A DNA stretch of 64,000 nt from Favolaschia claudopus (lineage: Eukaryota > Basidiomycota > Agaricomycetes > Agaricales > Mycenaceae). The stretch's first letter is position 1. Each line of letters opens with the position of its first letter. Position numbers and translations under genes: made by a program. Where the stretch lies: the NCBI GenBank assembly GCA_037176885.1, contig JAWWNJ010000003.1:2914001-2978000 (forward strand), written 5' to 3'. Of the stretch, positions 21,307 through 31,267 are shown one piece after another. The notes beneath the pieces are model-generated. The model saw only the letters and a program-made list of their open reading frames with translations. It searched no databases and had not been told where the DNA came from.

Positions 21307-23508
21307 GAAGGCAAAGAAGTTTGTGTCTGGAGTTGCTTTCGGTAACTCCGCTCCTTATAAGCTAGCGTTCGGCGAGGAGAGATGAATAGCACTAAATAGA
21401 TCGGTCAAGATGGCCTCATGAGGCAAGAACGGCCGTGTAAAGCGCAGAGCGGGGTTGGCGGCGTTGGAGGGGGAATAATGAGACTGTTGCTGATGAATCC
21501 GTTAATACTGAAAAGATGGGGGGGAGCGGACGAAGCATGTATTATTTACCGGCAGAAGATATCTCGAATCACAGTCTTGCTCGCTAGAAAGCATTGCGAT
21601 TACGAGCTTCGCTCGCGAAGGACTTGTTTGAAGTTATTTCCTTTGACCGGTAGAATCGGAAAGTTATCAATACCACCCAGTATAAAGAGGGGATGAATGG
21701 ATTCACCTGCCAAATGGCGGCACTTGAAACACAGACAACAGTCCAGTCCCTGCATAAACGGATGTTGTAACCTGAATAGACCTTCCAGCAATCAACCACC
21801 CGCTATTCCATTTTCGTGCTACAGTTTTCACCGACCCCGTGTCTGTGCTTCTTTGTGAGCAATATAGTACTGCGCCAAGCACACCAGCTACGGTTTCATC
21901 CAGGTTTAGGCTTCAACTTCTTGACAATTGTGCAAAAGCGGCCGAAGACCAGAGGATGACGGAGAGCATCTATATTTATTTTCACGAGGAGAGCGGGAAA
22001 GTTTTCCGGAGTGCACGGCAGCCGCAATCGTATTAGAGAGTTAAAAGGCAGAACCTCCGTTTTCGGGCGCGCATCATTGTGAGTGGTTGAGAAATTGTAG
22101 ACAGGCTCAGAAACTGAGGCTCCATTGAAACTCTTGTGTGGTCGTAGGCTTGAACGCTGGTTCAAAGCAACTGTTGACCAGATAGCCGCAAAGCATGATC
22201 GAGTCTGTTGGAGGAGGAAGAATATCATCAACTAGTTTATACCCAGCGTCGTGCAGGAGAGATGGAAGTGGGGGGGAGTTGGGTTTGAGGTCACGGGTTT
22301 CGATGATCTGTCGATGGTTGGTTACGTAGTAAATTGATCCGTTAACTTGGCCGAATTATCCGGGCCCATGTCCCATGTCTGTGGATGGAGCGAAGAAATC
22401 AAGTTTTTCAAGTTGAAAAAAGAGAGAGAAAAAGGAGAAAAGAGGGAGAGATTCAACTCGATTTAGTCTCTTCCTCGCACCCCGTTCTGGTTGTAATACG
22501 ATGGTATTCATCACGCTGCGAGGGTTTTTCAATCTTGAATCCCAAGGCCGTTTAAGGAAATTCAGTGATTTCAAGACCCATGCCCTTTTCGAGCGAATTC
22601 CCCGAAAGGACATAGGATCTGGCCAATGAAATTCAAGATTTTCCGCCGAGACGTCGGCTTGCCACAATAAGCACAAAATTGATGGCATCAATTAGCTTTC
22701 CCGGGGTTTCATTTCGCTTTCGTTTCCTTGCGTCTGTTAGAATCTGGCTGTTTTGTGCTGCATAAAACTGAAAGCACCCACCTGATTTTGTTTATTTAAT
22801 TTCTGCCAGAAAATGTGGATGCATTACCGGCAAATCCCGGTTCAACGGAACTGGGTTGTATTTTCAAATCCTACTAGGTTGGGGAGAGTAACCTTATTTT
22901 CTTCAATTTAACCGAGATCTTTGGTGAGCTCAATGCAATATATATTTGATACAGGATGGGAGGGGGTTAGACTGCCAATATATCTGCTTCCCATCAACTT
23001 TGCCTTGTGTCTCAAACTAGCTCTCCCATGGAAAGGTGCAAGACTTTTGAATAGACTAGGCGGTAGTACCAGTATCTAGTTACATTATCTGCACTCAATA
23101 TATGTATTTCATTGGGTGACTTCCCGCAAGCCTAGATACTTTTTCGCGAATATTTGAGGGGTGCCAACGATGTCGGCATCGGTTCTTTGATGGCGTGAAG
23201 ATAATTCTACTCTATTCCCTCGGCCTTTTTGCCGACTAGATTAATAGAATCCAACTAAGGTTATCAGTAAATTCTCCCATGGGGCGCCAGCTTGCTGCCT
23301 CGATCAAACACGTCCCCTACGCGTCTTGCACGCGACTCAACGCGTCTTGACGCGTATTTCACTTCGTTGATCGAAATCTTTTCCTGAGATGTCTGGCACA
23401 GCGGCCGCTGCGGGGGAGGATGCCGAGGATGACTCGGCAAAATGCCGGTGACGAAACCAACGGAGGAAAGGCAGAGGCCTTCCAAATCTGTTTATTCAAG
23501 TAGCTTAG

Positions 23509-23544
23509 AATCTGAACAGGGGGTCCCGACCCCCTGTTCAGATT
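23509..23544. repeat. 36-bp near-perfect palindrome (17-bp arms, 2-nt centre)
   Basis: The left arm AATCTGAACAGGGGGTC (23509-23525) is exactly complementary to the right arm (23528-23544), with only CC between them. It lies in a gene-poor interval. It could be the fused ends of an inverted-repeat transposon, an excision scar, or a DNA hairpin. It is not part of any coding frame. Confidence 0.85.
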
Positions 23545-23877
23545 TATCATCTAGCAAGGTTTGGTAGAGGGTAAAAGTGCGAAAGTCCAGATCCAAGCCC
23601 GATGGGGTCCTGATGGAAGCCTCGGCATCTCCGCCGGATAGTCGAAAATAGTGTCTGGGCTTACGGGAAGTCACCCATTGTCTCGTTGCAGACAGCCAAA
23701 TTTAAGCCGTGTATCCATGAATGTTTCTCATTTTACAGTTCTCAAACACCCAATGCCCCTCAGATTCCACACAGAAAGTACATTTGTGGGCTATAACCTA
23801 CTACAATGGGCCGTGACTCTTTTGGAGCCACCATCTACTCGAGGTTAAAAAAGTGTATAAAAGGTGAAACAAAGTTG

Positions 23878-23990
23878 CGACTTCCGGGAATTGAACCCAC
23901 GGGCGTCGGAATGTTCCGCCAGGTCCCATGTCCTTATATGGACATGGGCGTCCACAGCCATCGCACATGAGCCATTATCCGATCGTTCAA
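23878..23990 (-). repeat. tRNA-like sequence, possibly SINE remnant
   Basis: Read on the minus strand, GGTTCAATTCC (B-box-like, about 23892-23902) is followed by GGAAGTCGC. GCGATGGC lies about 60 bp before it, so GCGA and TCGC could pair like an acceptor stem end. Between them lies an inverted repeat CCCATGTCC-TTATAT-GGACATGGG (23927-23950), which is too long for a normal anticodon arm. A true tRNA is unlikely; a tRNA-derived repeat is possible. Confidence 0.25.
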
Positions 23991-24344
23991 TTTGTTGTTC
24001 AATTTGAATGTGTGTGTTTTCGAACACTGAACAATTGCCCTTTCTGAAATCGCCTGGACCAAATTAGAAGCTGCGGAGCCAAGAACAGAGCTCAGCTGGA
24101 GGAAATCATGAACATGATATAAGTATATTTCTATCACTAAGTAGCTTTTATCGCAGCTTCTAACATGTATGGATATGCGTTGTAGTACAAGTACAGGATC
24201 GAAAGCATACAAAAAACAATCTCAAGACATGATTCACAGAGCAAGTGAGAGCAGTTTGAAATCTGGAAGAATCTTGTGGACATGACGGACACCCCCCGCA
24301 CTCGCCTGTCCATCGCGAGTGATACAAGACCAAAAAATGGTTGA

Positions 24345-25341
24345 CTACTTTTGAAGGTGAAGCGGGACGCACGGAGTTATGTACTTTGATGCCTTCCGGG
24401 TCCCCCTAGGCCGCCAAACGGGGGATATATAAAAAAGATACGGTATTACGGTCACGATAATGAGACCGCGAAGAACATACACCTGAAAATATGTCCGTGA
24501 GCGAGAGTGCATCGGAGGGAGGGGAGAAAACCCCACTTCTCTGACGAAGGTGTGATTTGTGTTAGAAAGGGGCGGCAGCCGTGCTTCGATTCGAAACAGA
24601 GCTACCTCGATTCGAGTCAATGCTCCAATCTGGACAACAACTCAGAATTAGTAGTTAATGCGGGGCGAATGGGCCATGGCATTAAACTTACTGAGAATTC
24701 CTGGAGAGCCTCATCTAGGCGTCTCTTCGATGTTTGAATCGACTCTTCGTTACGATTCAGATGTGTGAGCATATATATGCGACTGCGATCCGTCAACGAA
24801 TTGATTTCGGCTTCGATCTCTTGCAGAACTCTACCGAGGATTCTTATTAAGTTTGAGCATACTGGGCCAAAAATGACGGCTCATCACCCTTTGAGTCGAG
24901 TGATATTCTGTTGCGTTTCATCATGAATCATATCTGCATCTGGAGTAGCGCACGCAAGCACATGTTGAATTCGAACTGCGATGCGAGCCAGTTCATGAGC
25001 GTCTGTCTTCGAATGTGTGATACGCTAATTCGAAACTGTTAGCGCCACCATCTCAGAACAGTGGTTAAGCCAATAGGCACCTCAGATATCTCTAGAATTG
25101 CCACAACGGCGCCTACAACACCCTTCAATGGAGGGAAGGCGTCTGCAGGCGATCGAAGCGCTGTCAAGCCAGTAGACAGAACATCTTGGGCGCTAGCGCC
25201 GGTGTTTTTAGCGCTTGGCTTGAGACGCCCGAAAGTTCCCTTGATGAATTGTCGAATGCGCTTTCCACTACGGGGGTGCAAAGTTTCGTTCCCTGCCATA
25301 CCCAACAGAGCCGGAGAGTAGGTGTGAACACCACTTTTCAT
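24345..25341 (-). CDS. MLKL-like N-domain (four-helix-bundle) protein with C-terminal hydrophobic segment
   Basis: Four exons (25341-25081, 25024-24888, 24842-24692, 24629-24345) join in phase to about 277 codons. The N-terminal half holds TGLTALRSPADAFPPLKGV, the ADAFPPLK motif that opens the fungal MLKL-N-terminus-like / NACHT-adaptor helical domain. It continues with VVGAVVAILEISE, then a helix in HSKTDAHELA, then LNRNEESIQTSKRRLDEAL, the conserved NRNEE helix that closes this domain. In Agaricomycetes such domains precede NACHT or kinase domains and are related to membrane-permeabilising cell-death domains. Here no NTPase follows. If the last exon is read through, the tail VYVLRGLIIVTVIPYLFYIS is a predicted membrane helix. 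The start could be 25341 or the internal Met at 25299. The 3' end is the least certain part. Confidence 0.6.
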
Positions 25342-26231
25342 TGAGTAAATCGCTATAAGTACTAAGCTTTCATTTTCGGTACTTCGGCAATATCCAGTTA
25401 ATTAGAACTGCTGTATCTGTCGGAATTCGTCGGTCGTGCGCCCAAGAAGCTTGGAAGCACGACAAGACGGTCTTGATGAACTGAAAGAAGTAAAAACGTC
25501 AAATAAACTCAGGCACTCCTCCACACAAGAGCTGTTTAGGCTGTTAAATTCTCATGGGTTGGACTTTTTTAGACCGGTAGACTGAATTGACAACAGGACG
25601 TCGAAAGAAATGGGCGCGACAACGTGTTTGTGTATTCATAGAATGTACAGTACTTCGGTACTAATATCTCCACTTCAAGACTCTGACGATCTCTGGAGAA
25701 TGGCGGAAATTCTGTAGTGGAAGGATTCGAGGTCATGACCGAAGAAAGGGACTGAATTTGAGGTCTCCTCTGCGCGATACGCAAGCCAAAAACCTCTCGG
25801 TGGTCAATGGGGATAGTAGGGCGGATATCAGAAGACTGAGCTGTGATGATCATGTCCATCCGCGAGCCTACGATTCCCATGGAGGGAGCCGAAATAACAT
25901 CTACCGCACGGCCGGGTCCATGTTGGACTTGCTGTAAACGGAAACAGCCTGATGGTTCTCTGGTACCTCACCTTGTCCGCACCGACGCCTCATGCTTCAG
26001 CGCAGCGGGCGCGGCGCGAATCAACTCCGTTCCGAGAATCATGCCAATGAATGAATACGTTGAAAATAACGCAAATTGAGTTGCAGACTTGTAGCCCGTA
26101 GACATAAGAAGTACTCAGTGACGAGAAAACGCTATCAGCGCTCAATCGGCTTTAATGAGCATTCTTTCAACCCCTATCGGATAAGTTGTGTTTCTGGATC
26201 AAGAGATAGTGGTGAATTTGACGAAGTGTTC
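25342..26231. other. Intergenic, with a weak small ORF (25880-25569, minus)
   Basis: Spacer between two minus-strand genes. One ATG-started minus frame (MGIVGSRMDMIITAQSS..., 103 codons) is open at 25880-25569. It contains DHREVFGLRIAQRRPQ but resembles no family and has no splice structure. It is listed only for completeness. Confidence 0.25.
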
Positions 26232-28804
26232 CTAGCTCACGAAGTACATGGTCTCCGCTTCCTGCTGCGCAATCCATTCGGGAACATTCTCCACAGCACC
26301 TAGTGGATCATTTTTCCACCCCAATAAATACCCCTGGACTTGTGCAATCGAGAATCTAGAATGCGGAACCGTTGAAGCGAATTTCTGAGCCAATTTTTCG
26401 ATTTCTGTGGTGACTACATCACCACTTTTGACCCCCACGGGCTTGGAAAGATCTTCCTGAACCGGATAGAACCGGTGGAACACATTTTCCAACTGTTCTG
26501 TTTTTGCGAGGCTGTACTTGATCTATGGGGACCACGGCATAAGTGCTCCAAGATATGGCTGTAATGTAGACTGCTGACCTTCATATCAATTCTTCCTGGC
26601 CGAATCAAGGCTGAGATTTCATGTCAGTGGCGGAAAAGTGGCGGCGTGACAATCATCTGCAGGATCTACCTGGGTCTAGTTGTTCGATGTGATTTGTCTG
26701 AACTAGGCGATTAATTTCGAAGATTGAGTTGCGGAAGGCTGTAAAGGTACCGTGGCGATTAAAATGCATCCTTCTTGGCTCGCAACCGAATCTAGAATGT
26801 TGAGTAGCCCAGCCAAGGTCACCATCGACCGTGGCTTGGGCATTCCGACTTCATGACCTTCTTCGTCAACTGCTTTCGAAGGCGAGGGATGTCGTCGTGG
26901 GGAGTCTTCAGCATTTTTCACTCGCAAAGGAAAGGCACAGTCAATGTCCTCAATCAGAAGGATGCTGTGAGGAGGAGTGCTGTGGAAAAGCTCCCCAAGC
27001 GTAAAATTATTGAGCCTGAGCGAATAGGTGAAACAGCTGACACGCCGGACTGCAAACGTGAAGACTCACCCAGGGGCAGCAAGTGAGATGAAATATATCT
27101 CCATTCCAAGCTCTCCGGCTAATGCATGTACTGTGGTTGACTTGCCAGTTCCAGGTTCGCCGAATAGCAGATATCCTGTGCCATGTCACAGTGCTCATTC
27201 ACTGGAAAGCCGAATTGTATCATACCTCTGCGATGGGGAATCCCGGCAAGTGAATACCTTGAATTGAACCGAGTCAGTGATCACCCTTCGCGAGCGGCTG
27301 TGGGATATCGCTTACCATCCTTCGTTGTCTAGAAAATCCTTCATATCTGTAAGCAATGTTTCTTTAATCCCATCTGGAAGAATCAACGTCGAAAAGGATC
27401 GTCGATTCTTTGCGATAACACGTCCCCAATTGCCATATCCGTCTGTGAGATGAACATGGACACCAGCAATGGAGGCTTCTTTGTACTGTAAACGCGCAGC
27501 TTCGACGAAATCCAGTAACACAGATTTGTCGCATGAGTGTATCAGGATGGAGATTTGAGGAGACGCTACGTTCTGCGGCATACAAGGAAGTCAGATGAAT
27601 CCAGTGCTGATGCGAGGAAGGCAAATAATATTTACCCCGTACAGGTTGGCTTGAACCCAATAGGACCTCCAACGGAATCTGAGTGCGAATAAATCGACGT
27701 GAAATGATTGCGTTCAATTCGTTACTTATAATCTTACCTATGAACACTAGAGCCTTTGATAGGTAGAGTGTGAACGGTGGCTTTTTTGCCGTGAGGGCTC
27801 CAGCCTGCGTCCGATTGCCGCGTTGAAACATAAAAGTGCTTGATATCTTTCATAATGTCTTGAGATTGCAGGTACTCCAGTATCCAAGTGAAGCTGAAGT
27901 CGGCTGGCGATCACGGTAAATCATGCTGCCTGGCCATAGCTATCGAGAACAACTCACCGGTGTCAAAAATGCCCGTAACGAGTTGGGTGCCAAACTGACA
28001 ACGATGAAAAGGTCTGCCATCTGACTCGATACGAGATGGACAGCGCGTGACTCACCCAATCTCCCGTAGTAAACCCAGGAGCCGGAGGGGGAGGTTGAGC
28101 AACAACCGGCGGTGGAACCTCCCTCTTCAAATAGAAATCCCTCGCCTCCTGTATTAAATCGTCCAGAACACTTTGCCTCAAACTCCAAACCTGGAGCATC
28201 AGCCCCGAGTTGTCAACTGAGATAGTGATCCAATACTTCCTCTTCCAGTGGAATAAATCGGTACTTGGCGCCGAGCCTGTTGGTTCATAAACTGCATCGA
28301 GGTATCCGTCGCCGCTCTTGAACCGTACTTCACGATCCTCAATCTTTTCAGTGTCTTTTGCGGTGACTTTGAAATCCCGAGAAGTATTCCAGACTTGGTG
28401 ATGGTAGAGATATGATGAGACCTTCGTTTCGCGAACGTCAATGCGCAGAGATAATAGATGGAGAGGGCTCACCCAGTCATAGGTCGCATCCCCACGCGCA
28501 AAGCGAGCCTTGAAGTGGACTTCAAAACCAGCAAACCAGAGCACGCAAACGGTTCTTCACCTTGACCATGAAAACTAAGACGCATATCACGACTATAGAT
28601 CAAGAGTTGACTGCAAGCGTCTCTAAACGTACAGCTATTCACATATTCTGGAATCTTCTGGGTCAGAGACCGTCCCCTGATTTTTTTTCCGGATGGATTT
28701 GAGTCGCAGAAAAGATTGATAAACTACTAAAACTACACGTACGTTTCCATGATTGTGCCGACGAACAAGAACCGAATGAGGTCTCCGGCTTGTGGATGTC
28801 TCAT
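26232..28804 (-). CDS. BCS1-like AAA ATPase with apparently duplicated N domain
   Basis: Exons on the minus strand carry a short N-terminal membrane-type segment (GDLIRFLFVGTIMET, ATG 28804). Next is a first BCS1 N domain: FKARFARGDATYDW, HQVWNTSRDFKVTAK, LFHWKRKYWITI, LDDLIQEARDFYLK. After a phase-0 intron at GDW comes a second one: QLVTGIFDTADFSFTW, DIMKDIKHFYVSTRQ, HRFRWRSYWVQANLYG, LLDFVEAARLQYKE. Then the AAA module: FLDNEGWYSLAGIPHRRGY, Walker A GEPGTGKST, Walker B SILLIEDIDCAF and RPGRIDMK, ending TMYFVS. All joins after 28544 keep phase. Mitochondrial Bcs1 moves the Rieske protein across the inner membrane, but the many BCS1-like paralogs of mushrooms have no known role. The exon(s) between 28730 and 28545 are unresolved. 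Two adjacent genes instead of one is the alternative. Confidence 0.75.
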
Positions 28805-29606
28805 GACTTGTCGCAAAAACCGCGCAGCATGCTTCCATGAGGTGCATAGTAAGCGGAGTAGTGTTTTAAAGAGGCGGAGGAGGGAGGCAAGAGGCATAGA
28901 CGCCGGTTGATGTCTATCACTGCCACTGGGCGATAAACCGAAACATCAGATAGGCGCTGGTTCTTGGTGATCGTGTCCGAATATGGCTAATGGTTCTCAC
29001 AGTTCATCATTTGGGTTGAAATCGGTTGAATTCCGATTGAACTCTGTGGAACCCGGTTTGAGACTTCAACTTAAGACGACTGAGAGCGAGAGAGGAGTTA
29101 GCCATGCTGGTAAGATCTCCGTAAAGTTCTTCGCCCAATTAGGGCTTGATTTGCAGCAGCAACACGTCTGGATTTTCGATCTGCACCTCCCGACTGTTCA
29201 AAGTTTGCTTGCAGGCTATTGAGCCATCTATTCCGTAAATCTGATGATGATACGGAGTGAGGAAGGTAATAGAAAAGGCTCTTACCAAGGTGTTTCGATG
29301 GATTGACGATGCAGATCAGAAACCTCGAGAACCCGGTGAATGTCTCTTGACATTGAACTTGGATGAGTCCTCAGGTTTTCTTATGCCACCCCTAGTAAGC
29401 TGGCACAGGTATAAATGCCGAAAGGTCCGGGGACCCCAATCGAAAAGGGAGAAGAGGAAAATCCAAAATCCGGACGTTGCCGACAAAATGTTACTGTGAC
29501 GGGCGAAAATTTGATTAGCGGTTACGTACACCTCCTGATCGCTGCCAACCGTAGCGTCCGCAGCATTCATTCATTCCCAACCACGCTGACGACCGTCGAC
29601 AAGACC
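28805..29606. promoter_or_regulatory. Divergent intergenic region
   Basis: Shared upstream region of the BCS1-like gene (minus) and the hydrolase (plus). A short plus ORF (28983-29222) and the in-frame extension upstream of 29607 do not look like protein and resemble no family. No clear TATA box was found. Confidence 0.35.
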
Positions 29607-30782
29607 ATGGCTTCGCCGCCTTCAGGCTTAGACAAGGACCCCGCCGCCTACCTTGACCTCCCGCGGTTCAATCACACCATCGAGTTCGACTTCGCCATGT
29701 CCCCTGGCGGCGAGGCTCAGAAGACGACGGCCAGCTACGCCCTCACCGACGCTCCTTCCGACTCTGACTGGCCTCTCCTTGTATTCTTCAACGGCATGGG
29801 CAGCCATCGTCTCATGCTCGCACTACTCGAAGGCTTTGCATCCTCACACAAGGTCCAAGTCCTGGGCATCGACAAACCCAATGCCTCCGCCTCGCGAGAC
29901 GACCCCATCCCCTTCGCATCGCGTACCCGCTGGATGTACTCTGCCTTTCTCGCCATCATGTCCCACCTCCAACGCACGCGCTTCGCCGTCCTATCGCACT
30001 CGAACGGCACTTTCTACGCGTTATACACTCTCCTACACCTCCCAGCCACCGCACCGCATCTCACACCCACGAGTTGGACGCTCTGCGGGCCGTACGTCTC
30101 CTCCTCCATCAGCGGCTCCATCGCCCTCCGTCTCGCATCCACGCTCCCCTCTCCCCTCCCCAACACCCTTGGCACACTCCTTCAAGCGCTCCCGACCGCC
30201 GTGCGCGCAGTGGGGTGGAGCTCCGGCCTCCTCTCCGTCAGCGCAGGTCTATTCTCCCCCGCGTCGACCTCGTCGAACGACAACACAGACGAAGCGCGCA
30301 ATCAACGCAAACCGCCTCACCGCCGTGAATACCTTCATCGATATGTCACCACGGCATGCCAGAACGAGGCGCTTCGGCGCTCGATGGCAGAGTCGCGCGT
30401 GTCGATCGGGCAGGAGGCGTTGTTGACGCTACATGGCGGTGACGCTGCCAGCGCCGCGGAAAGCGGCGTGGATGGGGGCGATAGCGTGTGGGGTATCGGC
30501 CCCGGCTCCACGGACGCGGAGGTTATAAGGAACGCGTTTACGCGGCTCGCAGAGCTTTATCCGCCGGACTCGAGGACGCTGCCGATGAACGTGGTGTATG
30601 GTGCTACGGATGGCCTGGTGCCCGCGCAGGGGCGGGTGTGGCTGAAAAGCCTTTTGGAGGAGAAGAGGCTGATTTCATCGCCAGCAGCGCAGTGGATGGA
30701 GGTGCCGGAAGCGGGACATGACGAGATATTGTCGCGGGAGGAGGTCATGGAGGGGATTTTTCTGCGCGTTTCTGCACAATAA
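29607..30782 (+). CDS. Alpha/beta-hydrolase fold protein, 391 aa, intronless
   Basis: One uninterrupted exon. ATG 29607 has a good context (GACCATGG), and the reading frame upstream looks non-coding. The fold's landmarks are in order: oxyanion-type loop VFFNGMGSHR, nucleophile elbow LSHSNG (S at the GxSxG position, with Ser replacing the first Gly), an acid in VVYGATDGLVP and the catalytic His in EAGHDE. A hydrophobic, proline-rich cap lies between the elbow and the acid (about residues 150-290), with a small Ser/Asn-rich insert STSSNDN. Such enzymes cleave esters, amides or epoxides; the substrate cannot be inferred. No signal peptide was seen, so probably intracellular. Lack of introns is unusual beside its intron-rich neighbours. 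Confidence 0.85.
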   Translation: MASPPSGLDKDPAAYLDLPRFNHTIEFDFAMSPGGEAQKTTASYALTDAPSDSDWPLLVFFNGMGSHRLMLALLEGFASSHKVQVLGIDKPNASASRDDPIPFASRTRWMYSAFLAIMSHLQRTRFAVLSHSNGTFYALYTLLHLPATAPHLTPTSWTLCGPYVSSSISGSIALRLASTLPSPLPNTLGTLLQALPTAVRAVGWSSGLLSVSAGLFSPASTSSNDNTDEARNQRKPPHRREYLHRYVTTACQNEALRRSMAESRVSIGQEALLTLHGGDAASAAESGVDGGDSVWGIGPGSTDAEVIRNAFTRLAELYPPDSRTLPMNVVYGATDGLVPAQGRVWLKSLLEEKRLISSPAAQWMEVPEAGHDEILSREEVMEGIFLRVSAQ

Positions 30783-31267
30783 ATTCGCTCGCGCGTTTTA
30801 CCTGCCTTCGTTTTTTCGCCACGCCTTGGCGATCGGGCATTTACGGAAATATGACTTCCCGGAATAATCTGGCATTAGTTTTCTCCATTCAGCAGCGGGC
30901 CGCTCCGAACTTGAATTCCTTTCTCAGCTTCTGCAGGCATCCCGTACCTCGAGCAGGGCTTTCGCTGCTTCATGCGTACTCGAAGTAATACATGGAATGT
31001 GCGCGAATATGGACGATTACTATTGCAACCGCTCGCGTGGACGTTGAATAATCAGAGGAGATGGAAAATAAATGTGAGCGGGAAGCCGGATGTTTTGACG
31101 TACGCATCCTGACGAAAGGCTTTCTCGACAGCGACCAAGACGGCAGCCAATCTTCCTCAAACACTTGCGATATCTTATCTCCTGCCCTTTTGCTGTAGCA
31201 AAACGAGAGAAAAGACGAGATCTGACCGGGTAGCCGGAAATCATGACACGACCATGTTGACTAATAT
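30783..31267. promoter_or_regulatory. Intergenic region upstream of the P450
   Basis: Spacer of about 480 bp holding the hydrolase 3' UTR and the P450 promoter. No open frame of note and no clear core-promoter motif. Confidence 0.35.

Larger units (their letters stand above)
21307..24344. other. Gene-poor interval, repeat-like
   Basis: About 3 kb without a recognisable gene. The TATA-like TTATAAG near 21354-21361 belongs to the oxidase gene. The rest has scattered short ORFs with no family likeness, an AT-rich part (22700-23150), a near-perfect palindrome at 23509-23544 and a tRNA-like block near 23880-23990. Decayed mobile DNA is the most likely content, but no intact element was delimited. 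Confidence 0.4.

Noticed and set aside
22356..22691. Minus-strand ORF of 111 codons
   Set aside because: No family motif, no promoter or splice context, and it lies in repeat-like gene-poor DNA.
23509..23544. Palindrome as a bacterial-type terminator
   Set aside because: The window is eukaryotic, and the repeat is not placed after a gene and lacks a meaningful U tract.
29653..30426. Second long plus ORF inside the hydrolase gene
   Set aside because: Arg/Pro/Ser-rich frame-shifted shadow; the overlapping frame carries all hydrolase motifs.
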